Below are positions 51,235 through 60,536 of a DNA stretch of 64,000 bases, one piece after another; the stretch's first letter is position 1, and each line of letters opens with the position of its first letter. The stretch is taken from assembly GCF_001431625.1 (NCBI RefSeq), contig NZ_LLXT01000085.1:30511-94510 (forward strand), in the 5' to 3' direction. The notes under the pieces were generated by a model. It made no database searches. It saw only the letters and a list, made by a program, of their open reading frames with translations, and was not told the DNA's origin. This DNA comes from Stenotrophomonas geniculata ATCC 19374 = JCM 13324. Its GTDB lineage: Bacteria; Pseudomonadota; Gammaproteobacteria; Xanthomonadales; Xanthomonadaceae. The position numbers and the translations under genes are program-made.

Positions 51235-51264
51235 ATAACTATACAGGACATCCTGTATAGTTAT
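51235..51264. promoter_or_regulatory. 30-bp perfect palindromic operator and promoter of the DHA2 pump/TetR operon
   Basis: ATAACTATACAGGA (51235-51248), CA, TCCTGTATAGTTAT (51251-51264): exact 14-base arms. TTGGTG (51218-51223) and TATACA (51240-51245) make a -35/-10 pair with 16-base spacing, and the -10 lies in the palindrome. A TetR dimer here would block transcription of the pump and of tetR itself. Confidence 0.8.
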
Positions 51265-51295
51265 GGCCGTATTCCACCCCCGATCAGGTTCTCCC

Positions 51296-52828
51296 ATGGC
51301 TTTGTCCCAGCCCTTGGCCGGTGCGCCGGCCCTGTCGCGTGCCCGTCGCTGGGCACTGTTGTTCACCGTCGCCGCTGGCCTGCTGCTGGTCACGCTCGAC
51401 AACTCCGTGCTCTACACCGCGCTGCCCACCCTGACCGAGGAACTCTCGGCCAGTGCCGGCCAGGCGCTGTGGATCATCAACGCCTATCCGCTGGTGATGG
51501 CCGGCCTGCTGCTGGGTGCGGGCACGCTGGGCGACCGCATCGGTCACCGGCGCATGTTCCTGATCGGCCTGGTGGTGTTCGGCGTCGCCTCGCTGGCAGC
51601 GGCGTTCGCTGACACCGCAACGCAGCTGATTGCCGCGCGTGCATTCCTGGCGATCGGTGCCGCAGCGATGATGCCGGCCACGTTGGCGTTGATCGGACTG
51701 AGCTTCCACGAAGAACGCGAACGCAACATCGCCATCGCGATCTGGGGGTCGGTCGCCATCGTCGGTGCGGCGCTCGGCCCGATCATTGGCGGCTGGCTGC
51801 TGCAGCACTTCTGGTGGGGCTCGGTGTTCCTGATCAACGTGCCGGTGGTGGTGGTCGCGTTCGTGGCCACGCTGCTGCTGGCGCCGGAAGGACAGCGCGA
51901 CACCTCGCGGCCATGGGACCTGGTGTCGTCAGTGCTGGCATTGGCTGCACTGTCCGGCCTGGTGCTGGCGATCAAGTCGCTGATCGCCACGCCGCCCTCA
52001 TATGCGCTGGGCGCAGCCGCGCTGGTGTTGGCCGTCATCAGCGGTGCGGCGTTCGCGCGCCGCCAGCAGCAGCTGCCGTACCCGCTGCTGGACTTTGCGA
52101 TCTTCCGTAATCCGGCGTTCCTGGCCGGCACGCTGTCGGCGGTGTTCACCCTGTTCGCGATGGCCGGCCTGCAACTGGTCACCACGCAGCGCTTCCAGCT
52201 GGTGGCAGGTTTCACGCCGCTGCAGGCGGGCCTGCTGGTGTCGGTGGCGGCACTGGGCAGCCTGCCCAGTGCGCTGCTCGGCGGCAGCATCCTGCACCGG
52301 GTTGGCCTGCGCCCGCTGATCTGTGGTGGCCTGGCCGCAGGTGCGCTGGGCGTCGGCGTGGTGGCGTTCGGCTTCCTGCACGGCCTTGGTTGGGTGGTGG
52401 CTGGCATGGCCATCACCGGCTTTGGTATGGGTTCGGCCATCTCGGTGGCGTCCACCGCCATCCTCAACAACGTGCCGGCGCACCGTGCGGGCATGGCCTC
52501 GTCGGTGGAAGAAGTGTCCTATGAGTTCGGTGGCCTGCTGGCGGTGGCGATGCTGGGCAGCTTGAGTGCCGCAATGTACAGCGCGTTCCTGCCAGTCTCG
52601 GCCGATATGCCCGCGCTTGCCCGCGAGGGTTTCACCCAGGCGCTGCATGCCGCGCGCGAGAGCGGGCAGGGCGAGTGGTTCGCACTGGCTGCGGCCGCGT
52701 ATGACCGTGGCTACCAGATCGTGCTGCTGGTGATCATGGCGGTGCTGGCGCTGGGTGCGGCGATCATCGCGCGCCTGCTGCGCGGCCGCGTCGGCAGCCG
52801 CGAGGGCGCGGCCGATCGCGTAAAATGA
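51296..52828 (+). CDS. DHA2-family (14-helix) MFS drug efflux pump
   Basis: A 510-residue inner-membrane transporter. ATG 51296 is preferred because the upstream ATG 51263 lies inside the operator. There are 14 predicted helices; motifs include LDNSVLYTALPTLTEEL (motif D1 of DHA2), GTLGDRIGHRRMF (motif A) and WGSVAIVGAALGPIIGGWLL (motif C, antiporter). This is the QacA/SmvA group that exports cationic antiseptics and dyes. TetR follows after four bases. Confidence 0.93.
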   Translation: MALSQPLAGAPALSRARRWALLFTVAAGLLLVTLDNSVLYTALPTLTEELSASAGQALWIINAYPLVMAGLLLGAGTLGDRIGHRRMFLIGLVVFGVASLAAAFADTATQLIAARAFLAIGAAAMMPATLALIGLSFHEERERNIAIAIWGSVAIVGAALGPIIGGWLLQHFWWGSVFLINVPVVVVAFVATLLLAPEGQRDTSRPWDLVSSVLALAALSGLVLAIKSLIATPPSYALGAAALVLAVISGAAFARRQQQLPYPLLDFAIFRNPAFLAGTLSAVFTLFAMAGLQLVTTQRFQLVAGFTPLQAGLLVSVAALGSLPSALLGGSILHRVGLRPLICGGLAAGALGVGVVAFGFLHGLGWVVAGMAITGFGMGSAISVASTAILNNVPAHRAGMASSVEEVSYEFGGLLAVAMLGSLSAAMYSAFLPVSADMPALAREGFTQALHAARESGQGEWFALAAAAYDRGYQIVLLVIMAVLALGAAIIARLLRGRVGSREGAADRVK

Positions 52829-52832
52829 AGCG

Positions 52833-53396
52833 ATGAGAACCAGCAAGCGCGATCGCATCCTCGACGCCGCCGTCAACGTGATCAATCGTGACGGCGTGCG
52901 CGCGGTGACCTTTGAGTCGGTGGCGGCCGAGGCCCAGCTGACACGCGGTGGCCTGCTGTATCACTTCCCGTCCCGCGAGGCGCTGCTGCGGGGGATCGAC
53001 GAACACCTGGTACAGGCCTGGGAGACGTCGATGGAAGCGTTGCTGGGCAAGACCGCCGAGCAGGCCACTGCGTTGGAGCGTTACCAGACCTTCGTGCGCG
53101 TGTCGGCCCAGAGCGCCACCCGTGCCGAGCTGATGTTCATGCTCGAATCGGCCGACCCGGACGCCGAAGAGCGCCCGTGGGGACCGGCGGTGCGTCGCTG
53201 GGCACCGCTGCCGCCGGAGGCGGGTACAGCGGAAGACAGCGCAGCGCTCGACAATTTCGTGGCGCGGCTGGCCGCCGATGGCCTGTGGATCTACGAGGCG
53301 ATGTACGAAGGGCAGCTGGACGAAGGCGTACGTGCCCAGGTTGCCGAGCGCATCGCCGGGCTGCTGGCGAAGTCTGATGGGGCACCGCACTTGTAG
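52833..53396 (+). CDS. TetR-family repressor of the pump operon
   Basis: A 187-residue TetR protein. The helix-turn-helix spans 5-50 (DRILDAAVNVINRDGVRAVTFESVAAEAQL, TRGGLLYHFPSREAL); the C-terminal effector domain begins near 60. Its ATG lies four bases after the pump stop, so the two are co-transcribed and the repressor controls its own operon through the 51235-51264 palindrome. Its stop codon TAG is formed by the GTAG end of a SMAG element. Confidence 0.92.
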   Translation: MRTSKRDRILDAAVNVINRDGVRAVTFESVAAEAQLTRGGLLYHFPSREALLRGIDEHLVQAWETSMEALLGKTAEQATALERYQTFVRVSAQSATRAELMFMLESADPDAEERPWGPAVRRWAPLPPEAGTAEDSAALDNFVARLAADGLWIYEAMYEGQLDEGVRAQVAERIAGLLAKSDGAPHL

Positions 53397-53479
53397 CGTC
53401 GAGCCATGCTCGACTGCTCTCCGGTCAGGCAACGAAACCCCCGCGCTTCGCGCGATAGCTGACCCGCGGTCGACTCTAC
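53393..53479. repeat. SMAG-type REP with degenerate partner
   Basis: GTAGCGTCGAGCCATGCTCG from 53393, and a reversed short copy GGTCGACTCTAC (53468-53479). The first hairpin begins inside the TetR stop codon. The pair spans the convergent end between tetR and the AraC gene. Confidence 0.7.
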
Positions 53480-53494
53480 CCGTTACCTATTTAT

Positions 53495-54376
53495 TTACCC
53501 AGCCGGCGCTGCGCTCGCGGCCAACCACGCCCTCGGCGAGGCCCCCAACCGTTTGCGGAACGCTTTCGACAGCGACGCGGTATCGGCAAAGCCCACCTCG
53601 ATCGCCACCTGCTTGACCGCCACGCCGGCCCTCAATTGCGCGCAGGCCAGGCTCAGCCGCCAGTCCAGCAGATAACTGGCCGGCGTTGCCTGCATCACGT
53701 CCTTGAACACGGCCGCGAACGCGCTGCGCGACATGCTGGCCGTCGCGGCCATGCGCGGCAGCGTCCATTCGTCCTGTGGCGCCTGGTGCATCGCCACCAG
53801 TGTGCGTGCCAGCCGTACATCGGACAGCCCCCGCATCAGCCCATGGCTGACGCCGGCCGCATCCGGGTGGTCCACCACCCAGCGCAGGATCTGGATCAGC
53901 GCGACCTCGAACAGGCGGTTGGTCAGCAGCCGTGAACCACAGCGCTGGCGATCGGCCTCGGCGAACAGCAGGTGCAGGGTGTCATCCAGTTCGCCGATCG
54001 CGGCCAGTGGCACCACCATCACCGGCGGCAGCGACTGCACGATCGGATTACGCGCGCCGCCATCGAAATCCAGCGTGGCGCAGGTGAAATCCGGGCCTTC
54101 CAGCGGTGCATTGAAGAACACATGGTGCAGCGGTTGCGGATACAGCAGCAGGCTGGGTGTGTCGATCTTCAACCGGGGCAGCGCGATATCGCCGTCGGGA
54201 TGACGGACCTCCATTTCACCCTGGCGCAGGATGTGCAGGAAGGCACGACCGGGCTGCGGCTCGAAGACATGGCGCCCGCACAGCGGACCGCTGTGGAACA
54301 GCGCGGCCTGCACCCGGAAGCGTTCCAGCAGGGAGGAGAGACGGTCGGGTGGGGAGGTGTCGGTGGGCGTGCTCAT
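53495..54376 (-). CDS. AraC-family regulator with cupin sensor
   Basis: A 293-residue regulator. The N-terminal part is cupin-like (CGRHVFEPQPGRAFLHILRQG, HHVFFNAP), as in the 'AraC-binding' AraC subgroup. The C-terminal two-helix-turn-helix domain (about 190-290) has MAATASMSRSAFAAVFKDVM and VGFADTASLSKAFRKRLGASP. It is divergent from the AhpD-like gene at 54483 and probably regulates it. Confidence 0.92.
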   Translation of the reverse strand: MSTPTDTSPPDRLSSLLERFRVQAALFHSGPLCGRHVFEPQPGRAFLHILRQGEMEVRHPDGDIALPRLKIDTPSLLLYPQPLHHVFFNAPLEGPDFTCATLDFDGGARNPIVQSLPPVMVVPLAAIGELDDTLHLLFAEADRQRCGSRLLTNRLFEVALIQILRWVVDHPDAAGVSHGLMRGLSDVRLARTLVAMHQAPQDEWTLPRMAATASMSRSAFAAVFKDVMQATPASYLLDWRLSLACAQLRAGVAVKQVAIEVGFADTASLSKAFRKRLGASPRAWLAASAAPAG

Positions 54377-54482
54377 GGATGAATGGACAACATGTGTGGC
54401 TGATTGCGCCTGAAGCGTCCAGCGAGTCTACCTAGGATGAGCGGGTCGTCCAATCCCGGGCGCTTTCCCAAGGAGATCCACC

Positions 54483-55019
54483 ATGTCCCGTGTCCCCCTG
54501 CTCGATGCCGCCAACACCACCGCCGACCGCGAGGCCCTGCTGGGTCAGGTCCACGCTGCCTTCGGCGCCACCCCGGCCATGTTCCGCGCCGTGGCCAACT
54601 CGCCAGCCGCCCTGCAGAGCATGTGGGGTTCGTTCGGCGCGCTGGGCGGCGGTCGCCTGTCGCCGCTGCTGGGCGAGCAGATCGCCGTGGCCATCGCCAA
54701 CCGCAATGCCTGCGAGTATTGCCTGGCCGCACACACCGCGCTGGGCCGCAAGGCGGGTGCCAGCAGCGAGCAGATGGCCGCTGCACAGATCGGTCAGTCC
54801 AGTGACCCGGCTACCGCCGCTGCCCTGGACTTCGCGCTGAAGGTAGTCGAGCAGCGTGCGCAGGTCACCGATGGCGATGTGCAGGCGCTGCGTGCGGCCG
54901 GCTTCGACGATGAGCAGATCGTTGAGATCCTCGCCCACGTAGCGCTCAACCTGTTCACGAACTACGTCAACGTAGCGTTCGACGTGCCGGTGGACTTCCC
55001 GAAGGTGGCGCTGCGCTGA
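54483..55019 (+). CDS. Carboxymuconolactone decarboxylase-family (AhpD-like) protein
   Basis: A 178-residue helical protein. It has the CMD/AhpD motif with NRNACEYCLAAHTALG (Cys-x-x-Cys and His), the redox-active site of alkylhydroperoxidase partners. ATG 54483 has AAGGAG seven bases upstream. Expected role: peroxide or organic radical detoxification, with an AraC regulator divergent upstream. Confidence 0.92.
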   Translation: MSRVPLLDAANTTADREALLGQVHAAFGATPAMFRAVANSPAALQSMWGSFGALGGGRLSPLLGEQIAVAIANRNACEYCLAAHTALGRKAGASSEQMAAAQIGQSSDPATAAALDFALKVVEQRAQVTDGDVQALRAAGFDDEQIVEILAHVALNLFTNYVNVAFDVPVDFPKVALR

Positions 55020-55057
55020 GCTGTGCCAGACCGGGGGCGTCGTGCTCCCGGTCGTTC

Positions 55058-55906
55058 TCAGTCGTCCCGGTTATCGTTCGCCTGCAGCCGCTCGGGATGG
55101 GTATACACGTTGAATCCGCGCTCCCGCGCGAACCCGACCAGGCACAGGCCTGCACTACGGGCAAGGTCGATCGCCAGCGCGGTCGGTGCCGAGACAGCAG
55201 CCAGTACGCTGACGCCGGCCCGTACGGCTTTGCTGACCATTTCGTAGCTGGCGCGGCTGGAAATCACCAGCAGCCCCCCCTCGATCGTGTGTTCGTTGTG
55301 ATGCAGGGCGCCGATCAGCTTGTCCAGCGCGTTGTGGCGACCGACGTCTTCGCGCACCCAGCCGATGCGACCGCTGGCGTCGGCCCAGGCCGCGGCATGG
55401 GTCGAACCGCTCACCGCATTCATCGGCTGATGCTGCACCAGCGTGGCCAGCGCCCGTTGCAGGGCTGCTGGCGGGTAGGTTCGCCGTTCGCGCACCTCAG
55501 GCAGCGGCCGCAGCACTTCCTCCAGCTGGCGCGTGCCGCACAGGCCGCAGCCACCGCGGCCGGGCAGCAGGCGCCCGTTGGCCGGATCCAGGTCGGCACC
55601 GGGTGCATCCTCGGTCACGGTCATCTGCAGCTCGATGCCTTCCAGTTGCGGTCGTACCTCGATGGCCAGCAATTGGGCAGGCGTAGCGATCAATCCCTCG
55701 CTGAGCGAGAAGCCCAGCGCAAAGTCCTCCAGGTCGCAGGGTGTGGCCATCATCACCGCGAAGGCGGCGCCGTTGTAACGCAGCGCCACCGGCACTTCCT
55801 CAGCCACCACGTCTACCAGCGGCTGTTGCCCCTCGCTGCGCCAGCGCTGCAACGGGCGCAGGGCCGTGCCGGCAGGCGGGGTGTGCGGTGGGGTCGAATC
55901 AGGCAT
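55058..55906 (-). CDS. fdhD: FdhD sulfurtransferase for a formate dehydrogenase-type enzyme
   Basis: A 282-residue FdhD. GRGGCGLCGTRQLEEV carries the two cysteines that pass sulfur to the molybdenum cofactor of formate dehydrogenase-like enzymes; the C-terminal FdhD fold has REDVGRHNALDKLIGAL and SRASYEMVSKAVRAGVSV. ATG 55906 is the best start; the upstream in-frame extension is unlike the family. It is divergent from the YdeP/FdhF-like gene at 56151, its natural client. Confidence 0.93.
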   Translation of the reverse strand: MPDSTPPHTPPAGTALRPLQRWRSEGQQPLVDVVAEEVPVALRYNGAAFAVMMATPCDLEDFALGFSLSEGLIATPAQLLAIEVRPQLEGIELQMTVTEDAPGADLDPANGRLLPGRGGCGLCGTRQLEEVLRPLPEVRERRTYPPAALQRALATLVQHQPMNAVSGSTHAAAWADASGRIGWVREDVGRHNALDKLIGALHHNEHTIEGGLLVISSRASYEMVSKAVRAGVSVLAAVSAPTALAIDLARSAGLCLVGFARERGFNVYTHPERLQANDNRDD

Positions 55907-56150
55907 GCAGCGCGTCCGGACTAAGGAGATACGCAGGTGGTGGATCACCCACGGCGTCGAGAATAGCGCAGTGGCCATGCGCTGACGCGGGTGTAACCGT
56001 TGTCATGGCAGGCTGCGCTGAAAACAGCGTGCACCCACTGGCGAAGCCGTGCAGGCCGTGTTTGACTGTGGGGCTGGCCGTGCGTTGGAAAGCACCGCCG
56101 GACCGCGTTGTGCCCATTGTTGCTGCGTTCCTCCCGCCAGGTTCCCGAAC

Positions 56151-58436
56151 ATGTCCGAGCAGAAGCCACCGCGTTACAAGCCGTACAACCAGCCGGCCGG
56201 TGGCTGGGGTGCCGCCGGTGCCACGGCCAAGGTGCTGCTGCAGCAAAGCGTGATCGGCAAAGGCTCGAAGGCGTTGCTGGCGATGAACCAGCCGGGTGGC
56301 TTCAAGTGCCCCAGCTGCGCGTTCCCCGACGCCGACGAACGCAAAAAGCTGGAGTTCTGCGAGAACGGCGCGAAGGCGCTGGCCTGGGAGGCCACCCAGT
56401 TCCGCGCCGGTCGCGAGCTGTTCGCCCAGTACACCGTCACCGAACTGATGGCGCAGACCGACTACTGGCTGGAGATGCAGGGCCGGCTGACCGAGCCGAT
56501 GCGCTACGACGCAGCCACCGACCACTACGTGCCGTGCAGCTGGGATGATGCCTTCGCGCTGATCGGCCGCCACCTGCAGGCGCTGGACAGCCCGCACCAG
56601 GCCGAGTTCTATACCTCCGGGCGCACGCCCAATGAAGCGGCGTTCCTGTATTCGATCTTTGTGCGCGAGTTCGGTACCAACAACTTCCCGGACTGCTCGA
56701 ACATGTGCCACGAGCCGACCAGCCGCGGCCTGCCGCCGGCCATCGGGGTGGGCAAGGGCACGATCGTGCTGCAGGATTTCGAGCACGCCGAGGCGATCTT
56801 CGTGATCGGCCAGAACACCGGCACCAATTCACCGCGGATGATGAGCAACCTGGTCGAGGCGCGCAAACGCGGCATCCCGATCGTGGCGGTCAATCCGATG
56901 CCCGAGCGCGCCCTGATCCGCTTTGCCGAGCCGCAGGACGTGGTGCAGATGGCCACGTTCGGTTCCACCGAGATCACCAGCGAGTTCGTGCACATCCGTA
57001 TCGGCGGCGACCTGGCTCTGATCAAAGGCATGATGAAGGTGATGTTCGAGCGCGAGGCGCAGGGCGAGCGCGTGCTCGACCATGATTTCCTGTCAGAACA
57101 CACTGTGGGGCTGGAGGCGCTGCGCGAAGACGTGATGGCGCAGGGGTGGGACGAGATCGTGCAGGTGTCCGGCATTTCGCAGGCGCAGATCCGACGCTGT
57201 GCGGAGATCTACATCCGCTCCAAGGCCACCGTGATCTGCTACGGCATGGGGCTGACCCAGCACCAGTATGGCTCGCGCCTGCTGCAGCAGGTCGCCAACC
57301 TGCTGATGCTGCGCGGCAACTTCGGCAAGCCCGGTGCGGGCATCGGGCCGATCCGTGGGCATTCCAATGTGCAGGGCGACCGCACCGTCGGCATCGACGA
57401 GAAGCCCAAGCCGGCCTATCTGGACCGCGTGCAGCAGGTGTTCGGCTTCGATCCGCCGCGTGAGCATGGCCATCATGTGGTCGAATCCATCGAGGCGATG
57501 CTGGACGGCAGCGCCAAGGTGTTCATCGGCCTGGGTGGCAACTTCATCCATGCGGTGCCCGATACGCCTCGCGCGTATGAAGCGATGCGTGGGCTGGACC
57601 TGACCGTGGGCATCGCCACCAAGCTCAACCGCGGTCATCTGGTTCATGGCCGCGATGCGCTGATCCTGCCGGTGGTGGCGCGCTCGGAGCGCATCGTCAC
57701 GCCGGCCGGCGAGCAGTTCGTCACCATCGAAGACGCGATGTCGAACGTGACCGCCTCGCGCGGCGTGCTCGAACCGGTCAGCACCGAGGTGCTGCCCGAG
57801 GTCGAGATCGTCTGCCGCATGGCGATGGCCGCACTGCCGGACAGCAAGGTCGATTGGGCGCGCTGCTTGCACGACTATGCGCCCATCCGCGATCTGATCG
57901 CTGCGGTGTACCCGGAGATCTACACCGGCTTCAACGAGCGCATCCAGCAGCCACACGGCTTCCATCTGGACATTCCGCCGCGCCGCCGCGTCTGGCCCAC
58001 GCCGAATGGCAAGGCCAACATCCTGGTGATGCCCGGCCTGGACGTGGACGATCCGGTGCACGATCCGGACATGTTGCGGTTGGCCACGGTACGCTCGCAC
58101 GATCAGTACAACACCACCATCTACAGCTACAACGACCGCTATCGCGGCGTGTACAACGATCGCATGGTGCTGTTCATGAACATCGAGGACCGGCTGGCGC
58201 GCGGACTGCAGAAGGAGGCGCTGGTCAGCCTGGAGACGATCAGCGGCGATGGCGTGCAGCGGCGCATCGAGGGCCTGACCGTGCTGGACTACCCGATGCC
58301 GCGCGGCGCGCTGGCCGGTTACTACCCGGAGCTGAACCCGTTGTTGCCGCTGGACTACTACGACCGCATCAGCGGCACGCCCGCCGCCAAGTCGATTCCG
58401 GTGCGGGTGCAGGCGATGGCCGCGGCCATTGCTTAG
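56151..58436 (+). CDS. YdeP/FdhF-family molybdopterin oxidoreductase
   Basis: A 761-residue molybdoenzyme of the YdeP type. It is cytoplasmic, with no Tat signal. The N terminus has cysteine pairs in GFKCPSCAFP and LEFCENG, and the MGD-binding domain follows (TSGRTPNEAAFLYSIFVREFGTNNFPDCSNMCHEPTS, then GQNTGTNSPRMMSNLVEARKRG). The C-terminal domain is typical (NTTIYSYNDRYRGVYN). YdeP-like enzymes contribute to acid resistance or formate and related chemistry in other bacteria. ATG 56151 has only a weak upstream site. It is paired with fdhD, facing away. Confidence 0.92.
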   Translation: MSEQKPPRYKPYNQPAGGWGAAGATAKVLLQQSVIGKGSKALLAMNQPGGFKCPSCAFPDADERKKLEFCENGAKALAWEATQFRAGRELFAQYTVTELMAQTDYWLEMQGRLTEPMRYDAATDHYVPCSWDDAFALIGRHLQALDSPHQAEFYTSGRTPNEAAFLYSIFVREFGTNNFPDCSNMCHEPTSRGLPPAIGVGKGTIVLQDFEHAEAIFVIGQNTGTNSPRMMSNLVEARKRGIPIVAVNPMPERALIRFAEPQDVVQMATFGSTEITSEFVHIRIGGDLALIKGMMKVMFEREAQGERVLDHDFLSEHTVGLEALREDVMAQGWDEIVQVSGISQAQIRRCAEIYIRSKATVICYGMGLTQHQYGSRLLQQVANLLMLRGNFGKPGAGIGPIRGHSNVQGDRTVGIDEKPKPAYLDRVQQVFGFDPPREHGHHVVESIEAMLDGSAKVFIGLGGNFIHAVPDTPRAYEAMRGLDLTVGIATKLNRGHLVHGRDALILPVVARSERIVTPAGEQFVTIEDAMSNVTASRGVLEPVSTEVLPEVEIVCRMAMAALPDSKVDWARCLHDYAPIRDLIAAVYPEIYTGFNERIQQPHGFHLDIPPRRRVWPTPNGKANILVMPGLDVDDPVHDPDMLRLATVRSHDQYNTTIYSYNDRYRGVYNDRMVLFMNIEDRLARGLQKEALVSLETISGDGVQRRIEGLTVLDYPMPRGALAGYYPELNPLLPLDYYDRISGTPAAKSIPVRVQAMAAAIA

Positions 58437-58461
58437 CGCGCGCATCGGCTATCATCGGCGT

Positions 58462-58797
58462 GTGAACCTGTCTGGCCTGCTGCTGCGATGGATGTTGCTT
58501 GTCGCCCTGGTGCTGAATGCACCGGCGCTGGCGCTCGCCGCGTCTTCGTACAGCGGCCCGGCCAGCCAGGACCATTGCGCTGCACCGCATTCGGCGGCCA
58601 TGGCCGGATGCTGCGACGATGCAGCATCAACGGTCTGCCAGAGCAATGAGTGCGAATGCCCGCCGGCCAGCCTCGGCATGCTGGCCTCCCTGAGCGGAAC
58701 GCCCGCCTTGCCATGGCGTGAGGCGCCTTTGCCAGCCAGCGCCCAGCAACGCGCACCGCCGCCGTTGCCGGACCCATTACGGCCTCCCATCGTGTGA
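58462..58797 (+). CDS. copL: CopL-family metal-binding regulatory protein
   Basis: About 111 residues from GTG 58462. The signal-like leader is LLLRWMLLVALVLNAPALAL. The body is rich in Cys and His: DHCAAPHSAAMAGCCDD, STVCQSNECECPPAS. It ends LPDPLRPPIV, the tail typical of Xanthomonas/Stenotrophomonas CopL, which is normally found immediately before copAB. Here no copAB follows; the next gene encodes a DUF411 protein instead. It lies 25 bases after the molybdoenzyme stop but probably has its own promoter. Confidence 0.72.
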   Translation: MNLSGLLLRWMLLVALVLNAPALALAASSYSGPASQDHCAAPHSAAMAGCCDDAASTVCQSNECECPPASLGMLASLSGTPALPWREAPLPASAQQRAPPPLPDPLRPPIV

Positions 58798-58913
58798 TTC
58801 CCTGCAGGCCTCAAGTGCCTGCCATAGCTGCTCGACTCATTCTCGACTCTGCCTGTGCCTTCGATGCGCAGGCAGCGGGCCGCGTTGCCCGCATCTGCAA
58901 AGGAATCAACACC

Positions 58914-59453
58914 ATGAACCGTTCTCTCTCCCTCGGCCTTCTGCTGGGCACCGCGCTGGCCACCACCGCCTGCGCGCGTGCCGCTGAAGAATCCGCCGCC
59001 ACGCCGGTTGCCAGCGAAGCCCCTGCGGCACCGATCATGGCCGGTCCGTCGCAGGTGGATCCTGCACTGCCCATCGCCATCGTGCACAAGACTGCCAGCT
59101 GTGGCTGCTGCGGCATCTGGGTCGATCACCTGAAGGCCGAAGGCTTCCAGGTGGATGTGCGCGACACCGACGACATGAACCCGATCAAGGTCCGCCTGGG
59201 TGTACCGGTCGGCAAGGCGTCCTGCCACACCGCCGAGATCGGTGGTTACGTGGTTGAAGGCCACATCCCGGCCGAGGACATCAAGCGACTGCTGGCCGAG
59301 CGACCGGCGGTGCGCGGGCTTGTGCTGCCCGGAATGCCGGCCGGTTCGCCGGGCATGGAAATGCCCGACGGCTACGTGCAGCCGTACACTGTCGAGCTGG
59401 TGCGCACCGACGGCAGCACCGAGCCGTTTGCCCAGCACGGGCAGGGTGGCTGA
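58914..59453 (+). CDS. DUF411 metal-binding protein
   Basis: A 179-residue protein. The leader ends in LATTACAR; ACAR may be a lipobox, giving a lipid-anchored form. The mature part holds the DUF411 motif HKTASCGCCGIWVDHLKAEGF, a Cys cluster, and VGKASCHTAEIGGYVVEGH, a second Cys-His. DUF411 proteins often sit in copper or silver operons and probably bind Cu(I). ATG 58914 is supported by AAAGGA. It is preceded by the CopL gene, and a strong hairpin ends the unit at 59461. Confidence 0.9.
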   Translation: MNRSLSLGLLLGTALATTACARAAEESAATPVASEAPAAPIMAGPSQVDPALPIAIVHKTASCGCCGIWVDHLKAEGFQVDVRDTDDMNPIKVRLGVPVGKASCHTAEIGGYVVEGHIPAEDIKRLLAERPAVRGLVLPGMPAGSPGMEMPDGYVQPYTVELVRTDGSTEPFAQHGQGG

Positions 59454-59460
59454 TGGTCGC

Positions 59461-59487
59461 AGGTGCCGGTCGCCCTGACCGGCACCT
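59461..59487 (+). terminator. Strong terminator hairpin after the DUF411 gene
   Basis: AGGTGCCGGTC (59461-59471), GCCCT, GACCGGCACCT (59477-59487): 11 paired bases, eight bases past the stop. No long T run follows. Confidence 0.6.
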
Positions 59488-59501
59488 TCCCACGTGTCCT
59501 G

Positions 59502-59565
59502 TGTAGAGCCGAGCCCACGCTCGGCTGTTTTCTTCCGGCAAGCCGAGCGTGGGCTCGGCTCTACA
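59502..59565. repeat. SMAG-type REP pair, nearly perfect
   Basis: TGTAGAGCCGAGCCCACGCT then CGGCT (59502-59526), 14-base spacer, and its exact inverse (59541-59565). The pair lies between the convergent DUF411 and blaL1 genes. It can form two small hairpins or one 25-base-pair long stem. Confidence 0.85.
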
Positions 59566-59568
59566 GGA

Positions 59569-60444
<876 letters not shown>

Positions 60445-60536
60445 TCACGTCCGTTTGAAGGAGGCCCAGAAACTAGCATGGGCCCCCTTCATCGCGTCTC
60501 GCGTAGATTTCATGGCTCCCATAAGGGCGCCATGGA

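Noticed and set aside
51263..51295. ATG 51263 as start of the DHA2 pump
   Set aside because: It falls inside the palindromic operator and promoter; ATG 51296 is downstream and suits the family's N terminus.
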